This document shows, one piece after another, positions 17,674 through 26,359 of a stretch of 64,000 nucleotides of DNA. The first letter of the stretch is position 1. Each line of letters begins with the position of its first letter. Origin of the DNA: Bradyrhizobium cytisi (GTDB lineage: Bacteria; Pseudomonadota; Alphaproteobacteria; Rhizobiales; Xanthobacteraceae); the NCBI RefSeq assembly GCF_008123515.1, contig NZ_VSSR01000042.1, positions 329,755 through 393,754 of the forward strand, in the 5' to 3' direction. A program made the translations under genes and the position numbers. The notes below the pieces were generated by a model. That model was not told the DNA's origin and searched no databases. It saw only the letters and a list, made by a program, of their open reading frames with translations.

Positions 17674-18576
17674 CTATTTCCTATTCCGCCACGGGAAGAG
17701 ATTGGCGGGGAAATCGGCCGCCGGCTTGCGCGGACGCTGCGGCGGAGGCGGCACCGGCCGTGCACCGGGCTCGGAGACGATGACCTTGCGGTAGAGATGC
17801 CAGGTGGCGTGGCCGAGCAGGGGAATGACGACGGCGAGCCCGAGGAATGCGGGGATCGTTCCGAGCGCCAGCAGCACCGCCACGATCAAGCCCCAGGCCG
17901 CCATCGGCACCGGGTTTTTGGCGACGACGCGCAGCGAGGTCACCATCGCGTCCAGAGCGCCGGCATGTCGGTCGAGCATCAGCGGGAATGAGACGGCGCT
18001 GATGCAGAGCGCGGCGAGCGCGAACAGGAAGCCCGTGCCGCAGCCGACCACGATCAGCCACCAGCCCGGTGATGTCGTCAGCACGCGCGTCACGAAATCC
18101 GAGATTCCGGTCACGCCCTCATAGCCGAATGCAGCAACATAGATCGCCTGTGCGGTCGCGACCCAGGTCACGAACAGCGCGAGCAGCAGCGTGCCGAGGC
18201 CGAGCATGGCGCCGAAGGAGGGCGAGCGCAGCACCTCCATCGCATCCCAGGCGCTGGCCTCTTCATAGCGTTCGCGACGGCTCGATAGCTCATAGAGGCC
18301 AAGTGCTGCGAACGGGCCGATCAGGGCGAAGCCCGCGGCCAGCGGAAACAGCAGCGGTATCACCGAATGGCCCATTGCGACGCGTGCGATCACGAGGCCG
18401 AGCACCGGATAGATCACGCAGAGGATAATGGCGTGGCTCGGAACGGCCTTGAAATCTTCCCAGCCGCGCTTGAGCGCATCGTGCAGGTCGGAAAGTTGGA
18501 TGGTTCGGATCACTGGTCCAGCCGCGTCTGCGGTCTGGCCCCTCCTAGGGACATTGCCCTGATAGGCTGTGGCCAT
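17674..18576 (-). CDS. DUF2189 family integral membrane protein
   Basis: About 300 aa with six or seven hydrophobic segments after a polar N-terminal region containing the family-type IRTIQLSDLHDALKRGWEDF. The segments LLFPLAAGFALIGPFAALGLYELSSRRE and LCISAVSFPLMLDRH are typical of DUF2189 proteins, often loosely annotated as cytochrome c oxidase-related. The cytoplasmic tail is Pro/Arg-rich. AAGGGAG precedes the ATG at 18576; the frame itself is open to 18684. Function unknown. Confidence 0.85.
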   Translation of the reverse strand: MATAYQGNVPRRGQTADAAGPVIRTIQLSDLHDALKRGWEDFKAVPSHAIILCVIYPVLGLVIARVAMGHSVIPLLFPLAAGFALIGPFAALGLYELSSRRERYEEASAWDAMEVLRSPSFGAMLGLGTLLLALFVTWVATAQAIYVAAFGYEGVTGISDFVTRVLTTSPGWWLIVVGCGTGFLFALAALCISAVSFPLMLDRHAGALDAMVTSLRVVAKNPVPMAAWGLIVAVLLALGTIPAFLGLAVVIPLLGHATWHLYRKVIVSEPGARPVPPPPQRPRKPAADFPANLFPWRNRK

Positions 18577-18909
18577 GGTCCGCTTGCTCCCTTGCCATGC
18601 AGCCGAATTCGGCGCCGGCAACGGCGCAAGCGGCCGCTTTTCTGAGTTTCGCGAGTCCAACCCGACGCGAATTCCGGATGGCATCGCGAGCTGAGCGAGA
18701 AGCGTACGCCGATTTCCGAGTCCTGTCCCTCACGCTTGGGTGAGATTCGTTGCCGCAGTGCAACCTCAATGATGTCATCCGGTCGTCATTTCGCCGCAGA
18801 TAAGCTCATGCTGTTTGTGGTTCGCGGAACTTCGCGGGCGCAGCGACGTAACTTCATCTATAAGTGGCCATTCAGGGCCTTCCAACGGAATCCTATTCGG
18901 GGAGCAGAC
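18577..18909. other. Divergent intergenic region
   Basis: About 330 bases between the DUF2189 and DUF3597 genes. It must hold promoters for both. No hairpin terminator, repeat or convincing small gene is visible. Confidence 0.5.
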
Positions 18910-19323
18910 ATGAGCATTTTCGGGAAAATCATGGGCGCAATTTTCGGCAGCCATCCGGCTTCCGCTGCGCCCGCCGGCGGCGCACCCGCGGGCAGCACGC
19001 CTGCTGGGGCCGCGCCGGGCGGATCGGCGCCAGCGTCTGCGCCGGCTGCCGCGCCTGCGGCAACGGTGGATGTCGCTGCGATCGTCGACGCGGCCGTCGC
19101 CGCGCACAAGGGCGAGAAGCTGGAATGGCGCACCTCGATCGTCGACCTCATGAAAGCGCTCGACGTCGATTCGAGCCTTGCTGCGCGCAAGGATCTCGCC
19201 AAGGAGCTCGGCTACAGCGGCGACATGAACGACTCCGCCAGCATGAACGTCTGGCTGCACAAGCAGGTGATGTCCAAGCTCGCCGCCAATGGCGGCAAGT
19301 TGCCGCCTGAAATCAAGCACTGA
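18910..19323 (+). CDS. DUF3597 domain protein
   Basis: A 137-aa protein. The short amphipathic N-terminus (MSIFGKIMGAIFG) is followed by a 50-residue Ala/Pro/Gly linker and a C-terminal helical domain with EWRTSIVDLMKALDVDSSLAARK and LAKELGYSGD, the DUF3597 signature. A GGGGAGC ribosome binding site is directly upstream of ATG 18910. Upstream sequence in frame is non-coding in character. Function unknown; the linker suggests that the domain is tethered. Confidence 0.85.
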   Translation: MSIFGKIMGAIFGSHPASAAPAGGAPAGSTPAGAAPGGSAPASAPAAAPAATVDVAAIVDAAVAAHKGEKLEWRTSIVDLMKALDVDSSLAARKDLAKELGYSGDMNDSASMNVWLHKQVMSKLAANGGKLPPEIKH

Positions 19324-19378
19324 CCGACGGGCGTCGGTCGACGCGAGGGGACCCGTGATCTCGCGGGCCCTTTTGCGT

Positions 19379-19654
19379 TCAGGCAACGAGATCTGCATCC
19401 TCCGGATGCTTGTCGAGATAATCGACGACGAAACCGCAGCCCGCGATCACCTTCCTGCCGTCGCGGCGGATCAGGTCGAGCGCGCCCTTGATCAGCTCGG
19501 AGGCAATGCCGCGGCCGCGCAGCGCGCGCGGCGTCTCGGTGTGTGTGATGATCACAGCCGACGGCGTCTGCCGGTAATTGGCGAAGGCAAGCTCGCTGCC
19601 GACATCGAGTTCGAAGCGGCTCCCGTCCTTGTTGTCGCGTACCGATGCCGCCAT
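19379..19654 (-). CDS. Small GNAT-family acetyltransferase (paralogue 1)
   Basis: A 91-aa minimal GNAT of the YjdJ/NATD1-like type. The acetyl-CoA loop is RALRGRGIASELIKGAL, preceded by the VIITHTETP strand and followed by VIAGCGFVVDYLDKHPE. Start MAASVRDNK at 19654 is chosen over the open frame to 19723 because the family begins there. It is a clear paralogue of the gene at 20404–20679: same length, same TxxPxxLxGxG core and same DLVxx ending. Confidence 0.85.
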   Translation of the reverse strand: MAASVRDNKDGSRFELDVGSELAFANYRQTPSAVIITHTETPRALRGRGIASELIKGALDLIRRDGRKVIAGCGFVVDYLDKHPEDADLVA

Positions 19655-19954
19655 GCCTGATCCTTCCGAAGCGGTGTTTGTTCCCTGATCTAGGCGCCTG
19701 ACCCCTCCCTTGCCAAGGCGCAACCAAGCGCCGAGGGCGGTCCCGCGTGGAAGACTGTGTCGGGCTGACCAGCACTATTCCCTAACGCCAGCCTCGCTCG
19801 CGCGCAAAAAATGCTGGTCCGTCTTGCAATCGTGCATCGGTTCCCCACGTCTTCCCACAGGACATACGCCCGAGTGCGGCCGGCATGGTCGCTAGACATT
19901 CGGAGTGTCATGGTCGCCAGCCGCTGACGTGTGCCTCTTTTGTAGGAGGGTACG
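19655..19954. other. Divergent intergenic region
   Basis: 300 bases between the first GNAT gene and the SPW gene. I see promoter-compatible sequence only; no gene, terminator or repeat could be supported. Confidence 0.4.
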
Positions 19955-20353
19955 ATGTCGGACTTTGGTTTCTTGAATACTCATCGAACATGGGAAGACT
20001 GGTGCGGGATGCTGCTCGGCGCGCTGATCGTCGCGTCGCCGTGGTTTCCCATCCAGGATCGCTCGGGGATCGTCGGACACGAGACGATGGTCCTGAATAC
20101 GGTCGCAGTCGGCCTGGTCATATTTGGCCTCAGCCAGCTCGAATATGTCGCCTTGCAGCGCTGGCAGGAGGTGGCGACGATCGTGGTCGGGCTATGGCTC
20201 ATCGTCTCGCCCTTGGTGGTCGGCTATTCCGGCGAAGGTTTTCTTCGGGTCTACCACACGAGTCTCGGCGCGGTGGCGGTGGTCCTCGGCGTGCTCCAGT
20301 TGTGGCAGGACTGGGATCTGAGTGACCAGGATATGCTGAAGCATGGGCAGTAG
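19955..20353 (+). CDS. SPW-repeat membrane protein
   Basis: A 132-aa integral membrane protein with four hydrophobic segments. The SPW motif appears as ASPWFPIQD in the first half and as SPLVVGYS in the second, so the duplicate has lost its Trp. The N-terminal HRTWEDWCGMLLGALIV is the usual start of this family. A strong ribosome binding site (TAGGAGGG) lies 5–6 bases before the ATG. The role of SPW proteins is unknown. Confidence 0.85.
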   Translation: MSDFGFLNTHRTWEDWCGMLLGALIVASPWFPIQDRSGIVGHETMVLNTVAVGLVIFGLSQLEYVALQRWQEVATIVVGLWLIVSPLVVGYSGEGFLRVYHTSLGAVAVVLGVLQLWQDWDLSDQDMLKHGQ

Positions 20354-20403
20354 GCTGTGGATTTTCGGCGGGCCCGTCGTGCGATCGGCGGGCCTGCGCT
20401 TGC

Positions 20404-20679
20404 TCATCTCTTCACCAGATCCGCATAGTTCGGGTGCTTCTCGATCCATGCCTTCACGAACGGGCATTCCGGGATCAGCTTCAAGCCGGCCGTGCGGACC
20501 TGGTCGAGCGCACCTTGCACCAGCCTTGAGCCGACGCCTTTGCCGCCGAGCTCCTTCGGCACGTCGGTGTGCTCGAAGGTGATGACATTGCCGTCGATCT
20601 TGTAATGCTCGGTCGCGAGATGGCCCTCCACCTCGAGCTCGTAACGGTGGTGGGCCCTGTTATTGATCACGTCACTCAT
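20404..20679 (-). CDS. Small GNAT-family acetyltransferase (paralogue 2)
   Basis: A 91-aa minimal GNAT. The cofactor loop reads KELGGKGVGSRLVQGAL and the end is FVKAWIEKHPNYADLV. The frame is open to 20775, but MSDVINNRAHHRYELE at 20679 is the natural start, with GGAGATATC upstream. It is convergent with the SPW gene and paralogous to the GNAT at 19379–19654. Acceptors of these mini-GNATs are mostly unknown. Confidence 0.87.
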   Translation of the reverse strand: MSDVINNRAHHRYELEVEGHLATEHYKIDGNVITFEHTDVPKELGGKGVGSRLVQGALDQVRTAGLKLIPECPFVKAWIEKHPNYADLVKR

Positions 20680-20886
20680 GATATCTCCGGTCAGCTCTTC
20701 AGCGCGTCTGCACGAAGTCGTAACGCACGATTTGGTCGGCGGGTTGCGGTCGATGCGGTGGCCGATGATGGTCATCGCGAGCGTCGTCTTGTCGGCCTCC
20801 GTGTTCTCCGCGTCAATCCTGAACGACTTTACGTCGAGTTCCTGCGAATTGGTGACGGGATAGAAATCGAGTGCGCGCGGTTCGAT

Positions 20887-21252
20887 TCAATCGGCCGCCT
20901 TGGCGAGGCGAGAATCTTCCGGCTGAGGTTTGGCGGGGAGGCAGCCCTGGCAGATGACGAGCGAGCGATTGACCTTGGCGTCTTGTTCGGCCTCGATGCC
21001 GTCCTGGGCCTGCCACCATTCCTTCGAATAGGGCTGGAGCGCGGCTTGCGACCTGGTGCGCTCGGATGCGGCGGCCGTGCGTGTTGCTCGCGACGGCTGG
21101 GCGGTACGTGGCTGATTGGGATCTTCGCCAGCGCCATCCCAGGCATAACGCGCGGGCCTGAAGGCAGGATCGGAGGTGAGATGAGCTTGTGGAGCGACAG
21201 CACAGCCGGCAAGCGCCAACGTGAGCAGGAGAACGACGGGCGCTTTGACCAT
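20887..21252 (-). CDS. Small lipoprotein, unknown function
   Basis: A 121-aa predicted lipoprotein: hydrophobic N-terminus with lipobox LALAGC and Cys17. The mature region is rich in Arg, Ala and Pro, with one further Cys pair (VICQGCLP) near the C-terminus, a spacing that could bind metal or form a disulfide. The middle EWWQAQDGIEAEQDAKVNR looks helical. No family is recognised. Confidence 0.7.
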   Translation of the reverse strand: MVKAPVVLLLTLALAGCAVAPQAHLTSDPAFRPARYAWDGAGEDPNQPRTAQPSRATRTAAASERTRSQAALQPYSKEWWQAQDGIEAEQDAKVNRSLVICQGCLPAKPQPEDSRLAKAAD

Positions 21253-21430
21253 GATGCAGCACTCTGTACGCAGATACTGAGCGAGGTTGCCCCCATCATG
21301 TTTAAAATTCCTTGAACGGGCGCATGGATGACGCCCAGTTGGCGGTCTTGCTAGGCCGCTCTCGATGACGATAAATGGGCCCCAATGAGCGGGCGGCTTG
21401 CGTGCCGTCTGCCGTCAAAGAGGAAGCCCG

Positions 21431-23038
21431 ATGCAGCCGCTCCGCATGTCCCGCCGCGTCATGAATCTTGCCTATATGCTGACCCAGAATGCGCGGCGGC
21501 ATGGATCGCGTCCCGGTTTCGTCTGGGGTGACAAATCCTGGACCTGGCGCGAGATCGATGCGCAGGTTTCCGCACTGGCGGCTGCGCTTGCGGCGCGCGG
21601 CATCGCCAAGGGCGACCGCATCCTCGTTCATTCCAAGAATGGCGACGAGATGTTCTTCTCGATGTTCGCGGCTTTCCGGCTGGGCGCGGTCTGGGTGCCC
21701 ACCAATTTCCGCCTGATGCCGGATGAGGTGGCCTATCTCGCACAGGCCTCCGGCGCGAAGGGATTTTTGTGCCATGTCGATTTTCCCGAGCACGCGGTGG
21801 CCGTGAACGGCGGCGCGCTGGAATTCACCTGGAGCATCGACGGCAAGGCATCGTTCGCCGAGCGCTCGGTGGCCGACGCCATCGTTGCGCAGGCAGGCCA
21901 AGTGGTCGAGAACATTGCCGTCGAGCACGATGATCCCTGCTGGTTCTTCTTCACCTCCGGCACCACCGGCCGCTCCAAGGCTGCGGTGCTGACCCACGGC
22001 CAGATGGGATTTGTCGTCACCAACCATCTCGCCGATCTCACCCCCGGCGTGACGGAAGCCGATGCGTCGCTGGTAGTGGCGCCGCTGTCGCATGGCGCCG
22101 GCGTGCATCAGCTGGTGCAGACCGCGCGCGGCGTCTGCACCGTGCTGCTGCCGACCGAGAAATTCGACATCGACGAGGCGTTCCGTCTGATCGCGGCGCA
22201 CCGTGTCAGCAATCTCTTCACGGTGCCGACGATCTTGAAGATGATGGTCGAGCACCCCGCTGCCGACAAATACGATCATTCCTCGCTGCGCCACGTGATC
22301 TATGCCGGCGCGCCGATGTATCGTGAGGACCAGAAGGCCGCGCTGAAGAAGCTCGGCAAGGTCATCGTGCAGTATTTTGGCCTCGGCGAGGTCACCGGCA
22401 ACATCACGGTGCTGCCGGCGGCGCTGCACGATCCCGAGGACGGCCCGCATGCGAAGATCGGCACTTGCGGCTTCGAGCGGACCGGCATGCAGGTCTCGAT
22501 CCAGGACGACGAGGGCCGCGAGCTCAAGGCGAACCAGAGCGGCGAGATCTGCGTGATCGGGCCTGCGGTGCTCGCCGGCTACTACGATAACCCCGAGGCC
22601 AATGCTAAGGCGTTCCGCAACGGCTGGTTCCGCACCGGCGATGTCGGCCACATGGACGAGGAGGGGTTCGTCTACATCACCGGCCGTGCGTCGGACATGT
22701 ACATCTCCGGCGGCTCCAACATCTATCCGCGCGAGATCGAGGAGAAGATATTGACGCATCCTTCGGTCGGCGAGGTCGCCGTGCTCGGCGTGCCCGATGC
22801 GACCTGGGGCGAGGTCGGCGTCGCCGTCTGCGTCGCGCGCGACGGCGAGAAGCCGGTGAGCGAAGCCGAGATGGCGGCGTTCCTGCTGCCGAAGGTGCCG
22901 CGCTACAAGATGCCGAAACGGTTCTTCTTCTGGGAGGCGCTGCCGAAATCCGGCTATGGCAAGGTGCCGAAACGCATGGTGCGCGACGAGCTCGAGGCGC
23001 GCGGGCTGCTCGATCTCGACAAGACCAGGACGGGCTGA
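21431..23038 (+). CDS. Acyl-CoA synthetase (AMP-dependent ligase)
   Basis: A 535-aa ANL-superfamily ligase that activates a carboxylic acid to its CoA thioester through an acyl-AMP. The P-loop-like motif is FFTSGTTGRSKAAVLTH (about 178–194); YITGRASDMYISGGSNIYPREIE carries the hinge and the A8 core; LPKSGYGKVPKRMV is the A10 motif with the catalytic Lys. AGAGGAAG lies upstream of ATG 21431, supporting that start over others nearby. The acid substrate cannot be told from the motifs. It is followed after 9 bases by a tandem PPC-domain gene, so they form an operon. Confidence 0.9.
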   Translation: MQPLRMSRRVMNLAYMLTQNARRHGSRPGFVWGDKSWTWREIDAQVSALAAALAARGIAKGDRILVHSKNGDEMFFSMFAAFRLGAVWVPTNFRLMPDEVAYLAQASGAKGFLCHVDFPEHAVAVNGGALEFTWSIDGKASFAERSVADAIVAQAGQVVENIAVEHDDPCWFFFTSGTTGRSKAAVLTHGQMGFVVTNHLADLTPGVTEADASLVVAPLSHGAGVHQLVQTARGVCTVLLPTEKFDIDEAFRLIAAHRVSNLFTVPTILKMMVEHPAADKYDHSSLRHVIYAGAPMYREDQKAALKKLGKVIVQYFGLGEVTGNITVLPAALHDPEDGPHAKIGTCGFERTGMQVSIQDDEGRELKANQSGEICVIGPAVLAGYYDNPEANAKAFRNGWFRTGDVGHMDEEGFVYITGRASDMYISGGSNIYPREIEEKILTHPSVGEVAVLGVPDATWGEVGVAVCVARDGEKPVSEAEMAAFLLPKVPRYKMPKRFFFWEALPKSGYGKVPKRMVRDELEARGLLDLDKTRTG

Positions 23039-23047
23039 GTTTACGTG

Positions 23048-23908
23048 ATGCGGACTATCAAGCAGCCGGGCGCGCCCGTCACCGAGCGTATCCAGTGGGT
23101 GGAGGCGAGGGGGCGCTCCTTTTCGTTCACGCTTCCAGCCGGCCTTCCGCTGCTCGAAGCTGCGCGCCGCGGTTTTGCCGCGGAAGGGTTTGCGAGTGGC
23201 GTGCTGAATTTCGGCCGAGGCGCGCTGGGGCCGTTCGGCTATGTCATGCCGGCGCTGTCGAAGACCGGCGAGAATGCGGCGTTCTACAGCGACACGTATC
23301 GGCCCGCGGGCGTGACGCGCACCAGGCTCGGCAGCATGACGCTCGGCAAGCGCGACGGTGCGCCGTTCTTTCATTGCCACGGGCTGTGGACCGAGGCGGA
23401 TGGCAGGGCGAGCGGCGGCCACATGCTGCCGGACGAGACTGTTGTCGCAGAGCCGTTCGAGGTCGAGGCCTTCGGCATCGACGGTACGACGTTCACCGCT
23501 GAGCCCGACCCCGAGACCAATTTCAAGCTGTTCGGGCCGGTCGTGGCCGCAAGCTCCGGTGCGCGCACGACCAGCCGCGCCTTTGCGCTGCGGCTGCGCC
23601 CCAACCAGGATTTTGCCTTCTGCCTCGAGGCCTTCTGCAAGACGCACGGCATTGCACGTGCGAAGATCCACGGCGGTGTCGGCTCGACCATCGGCGCGCG
23701 CTTCACCCATGGCGGCGTGACCGAGCCGTTTGCCACGGAGCTGGCGATAACCGCCGGGACGATTGCATCCGGTGCGTCCGGCGCGTTGGAAGCGGCGCTC
23801 GACGTCGCCCTGATCGACTATACCGGCGGTATCGCCGAGGGGCGTCTGATCCGCGGCGACAATCCCGTGCTGATGACCATGGAGCTGGTGCTGGAGGTCT
23901 TGGGGTAG
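23048..23908 (+). CDS. Tandem PPC/DUF296 domain protein
   Basis: About 286 aa. The first half contains the metal site of the PPC (plant and prokaryote conserved, DUF296) domain: FFHCHGLWTEADGRASGGHM, with three His in the HxH…GGH pattern. The second half (RPNQDFAFCLEAFCKTHGI… LIDYTGGIAEGRLIRGDNP) is a diverged second copy in which the His cluster is not evident. In plants the domain is fused to AT-hooks; bacterial single-domain proteins are trimers of unknown role. A GTG at 23045 precedes ATG 23048. No good ribosome binding site; coupling to the upstream acyl-CoA ligase is likely. Confidence 0.78.
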   Translation: MRTIKQPGAPVTERIQWVEARGRSFSFTLPAGLPLLEAARRGFAAEGFASGVLNFGRGALGPFGYVMPALSKTGENAAFYSDTYRPAGVTRTRLGSMTLGKRDGAPFFHCHGLWTEADGRASGGHMLPDETVVAEPFEVEAFGIDGTTFTAEPDPETNFKLFGPVVAASSGARTTSRAFALRLRPNQDFAFCLEAFCKTHGIARAKIHGGVGSTIGARFTHGGVTEPFATELAITAGTIASGASGALEAALDVALIDYTGGIAEGRLIRGDNPVLMTMELVLEVLG

Positions 23909-23942
23909 GGTACGATCGAAGCTTGCAGTATCCTGCAGGCAG

Positions 23943-24116
23943 ATGATCATGGCGACCCACGCGCCGCTGCTCATGGCCTATCCCAATGCGCAGCTGCTGC
24001 GGCTCGGCAAATACGGACTGGAGCCGACAACGGTCGAGCAGACCGATCACTACCGGGTCATGCGGGAGTTTTGCGCCGATCCGCGCGGCTTCGTCGAGGC
24101 GACGCTGGCGGAATAG
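23943..24116 (+). pseudogene. 3' remnant of an AAA-family (COG3910-like) ATPase
   Basis: Fifty-seven codons starting MIMATHAPLLMAYPNAQLL and ending at TAG 24114. The piece IMATHAPLLMAYP is the conserved switch/H-loop region of ABC-like predicted ATPases, and HYRVMREFCADPRGFVEATL is the usual C-terminus of that family. Nothing upstream encodes the Walker A or Walker B parts; the sequence before 23940 belongs to the end of the PPC gene. So only the last quarter of an ATPase gene is left. A 30-bp inverted repeat follows 34 bases later. Confidence 0.7.
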
Positions 24117-24150
24117 GCGAGGGGGCGCAATCAACAAATGCTCTCTCAAT

Positions 24151-24230
24151 CGTCATTGCGAGCGCAGCGAAGCAATCCAGGATCCCTCCGCGGCGACAGT
24201 CTGGATTGCTTCGCTGCGCTCGCAATGACG
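24151..24230. repeat. Perfect 30-bp inverted repeat (REP-like hairpin)
   Basis: The left arm 24151–24180 begins CGTCATTGCGAGCGCAGCGA and the right arm 24201–24230 is its exact complement, with a 20-base spacer. I know this sequence type as an abundant dispersed palindromic repeat in Bradyrhizobium and Rhodopseudomonas intergenic regions. It lies between the ATPase remnant and the convergent DUF1217 gene and could also act as a terminator-like structure. Confidence 0.9.
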
Positions 24231-24289
24231 GCTTGTAGTACCTGCTTGGTCCTTCCATTGGCGCTTGAAATCGCGGCTACGTCCACCGA

Positions 24290-26359
24290 TCACCACGGGC
24301 TGGCGCGCATTTTCGCCATGGCCAGATATGTCGATTCACTGAAGCCTGATGTCCCCGAGCTCGATCCTTGAAAGAGGTCGAGCACGGGCGAGTACGTCTG
24401 ACTGGCGTTCCTCGCGTCGTACATGGCCGAGAAGCGGCTCAGAAGCTTTGCAACTTTCGTGGGATCTCCGAGATCTTTGAGATTGAGGTATTTTTCCACG
24501 ATCTTGGCTTGTTGATCGATCTGCATCGAAGCCATCTGATCAGGCAAATCGAAGGTGGTTCGAAACACCTCCGAAAGAGCCTTGTCGGCAAGGATGTCGT
24601 AGGCGGACGTGATGTGTCCCGCCATGCGCTGGAAATACAGTGCCAGACGCACGCCAGGATTCGTATCCCCCTGCTGCTGTTCCAGGCTTTGCTCGAGATA
24701 GTTCTTTTGCGTTGCCAGATATTGATCGCGCTTTTGCGGACCCAGCATGGGAAGACGCGCGACGTTGCCCGCTTTGTCGAAATTGAACGACGCCGCGATC
24801 TCGGCAAAACGCGGGTCGCTCTCGGTGTTGGCGAAGCTCTTGGGATCGCTCAGATCAGAGCCGAAGATTTTCTTGAGGTACGCGGTGGTCACTTTCGCAG
24901 GGTCCAGACCCTTGGCGACAAGAATGAAGTCCACCATCTTCCTGTTGGCGAGCAGGTCGGAAACGCTGTCGATGCCGCCTATCGACTGTTGATAGTCCGT
25001 CGCATCTTTCTGAGCTTGAGCCTTGATCTTCGCCTGGTCCTGCGCATTTGCGAACTTTATTTTCGCAATGATGTAGTCCTTGGCGATATCGAGGACTTCG
25101 GCCGAATCCTGAGCCGCGAGGGGTGTCGTCAGATTGCCCTTTGCGTCGAAATTGAACGCGCGCGCGAGCTTGACGTATCGATCGTCCTTGAGCGAATAGA
25201 CGTAGCTCTTGGGGTCGTTGAGGTCGCTTTCGAGAACGGCCTTCACGGTGGACTGTGGGACCTGTGTAGGATCGAGGCCGACGGCCGCCAGCGAAAAATT
25301 ATACGCGCCTGGTGTGGACACCAGCGTCTGGAGCGAAGTTACATTGGGGATAAATTTTCTGAATTGTGCGATGACCAGAGCTTCCTGCAACGGGCTTGCC
25401 GCCGAGTAGACCGCCGACTTGCTGTCGTCGAAGCTCTGGTTCGTGCTTGCGAGGTTTGCTGCGGTCTGCGCAGGTGTATCCGCTGGAAGCGACCCGTCGG
25501 CGGAAAACGCGAACGCGCCGGCCAGATCCATGAAGTGGCCGGTCGTCGCGATGGCGTCGTTGGTGCTGGATATGCTGCTCACGGCGGTCTGCAGGCGATA
25601 TCTTTCGACCAATATCTGCACGTTCAGTTGATTGACGTCAGCGCCGGGCTGCGACAGTTGCGTCGTGTAGCCGGCAATCTTCGAGCTGGCGTCAGTTGCA
25701 TCCGATTTGGCTTGAGCAAGCTGGGCGTTCAGGCCATTCAGCTGAGACGAGAAGGTGACATTGACGTAGCTGTTCGGATCGGATGGATCGCTGGACAAGA
25801 CCTGCTTGATCGTATCACGCGGCCACTTGCTTTGATCGATCCCGAATGCCGAAGCGACATAGTTGCGAAGACGGTCGTCGTTGAGAAGCTGGTCGGCGCT
25901 GGTCACCGTGCCGATCGTGGCGTTGTAGTATTTCGTATCGGCGGCAACTGCATCGACGTTGCTCTTCATGGCTGCCGTGTACAGCCCGATGATGTCGTCG
26001 GTCTGGCTGTCTGATTGCGCAACCTTCGTTTCACCGCCACCGAAGGAAAATGCCGCGGCAAAATCCCGGTAGCGCTTGTCGATCAGCGTGTTGGCAAAGC
26101 TCTTTGAGTCCGAGAGATTGCTCTGCAGCACTTTCTTCAGGAAAGCTTTGGCGTAGGCCATGTCTTCCAGGCCATAGGCTTTCGTGACGTAATGATACAG
26201 GCGATAGTCATTCATCAGATCGTCTACGGTGTGCACCTTGCCGATGTTGGCCTTGTAGTAGGCGGCATCGCTCGATACGTCCGATTGCTGCGCCACCCGC
26301 GTCAGGGTCTGTGCGAGATTGCGCGTGACGTAGCTGTAGCCAAAATAGGTGGACACCAT
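24290..26359 (-). CDS. Large DUF1217 multi-repeat protein
   Basis: A 689-aa protein without a signal peptide. It contains five related units of about 75–95 residues, starting near the N-terminus: helix-rich blocks with YYKANIGKVHTVDDLM, FLKKVLQSNLSDSKSFAN and YRDFAAAFSF, repeated as YYNATIGTV, VLESDLNDPKSY, IFGSDLSDPKSFAN and AASFNF, and a weaker last copy. This is the DUF1217 pattern, known from flagellar gene clusters of rhizobia. Between units 2 and 3 is a coiled-coil-like stretch rich in Ala, Gln and Ser. Start ATG 26359 has AGGAA 6 bases upstream. No flagellar gene is near. GC is lower than in neighbours. Confidence 0.85.
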   Translation of the reverse strand: MVSTYFGYSYVTRNLAQTLTRVAQQSDVSSDAAYYKANIGKVHTVDDLMNDYRLYHYVTKAYGLEDMAYAKAFLKKVLQSNLSDSKSFANTLIDKRYRDFAAAFSFGGGETKVAQSDSQTDDIIGLYTAAMKSNVDAVAADTKYYNATIGTVTSADQLLNDDRLRNYVASAFGIDQSKWPRDTIKQVLSSDPSDPNSYVNVTFSSQLNGLNAQLAQAKSDATDASSKIAGYTTQLSQPGADVNQLNVQILVERYRLQTAVSSISSTNDAIATTGHFMDLAGAFAFSADGSLPADTPAQTAANLASTNQSFDDSKSAVYSAASPLQEALVIAQFRKFIPNVTSLQTLVSTPGAYNFSLAAVGLDPTQVPQSTVKAVLESDLNDPKSYVYSLKDDRYVKLARAFNFDAKGNLTTPLAAQDSAEVLDIAKDYIIAKIKFANAQDQAKIKAQAQKDATDYQQSIGGIDSVSDLLANRKMVDFILVAKGLDPAKVTTAYLKKIFGSDLSDPKSFANTESDPRFAEIAASFNFDKAGNVARLPMLGPQKRDQYLATQKNYLEQSLEQQQGDTNPGVRLALYFQRMAGHITSAYDILADKALSEVFRTTFDLPDQMASMQIDQQAKIVEKYLNLKDLGDPTKVAKLLSRFSAMYDARNASQTYSPVLDLFQGSSSGTSGFSESTYLAMAKMRASPW

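Noticed and set aside
20569..21315. 248-codon plus-strand frame
   Set aside because: Overlaps the GNAT and lipoprotein genes on the other strand; shadow composition.
21302..23974. Very long open frame (890 codons) on the minus strand
   Set aside because: It is the antisense of the acyl-CoA ligase and PPC genes; its residues are His/Arg/Gly/Asp-rich and match no family, a usual shadow in GC-rich DNA.
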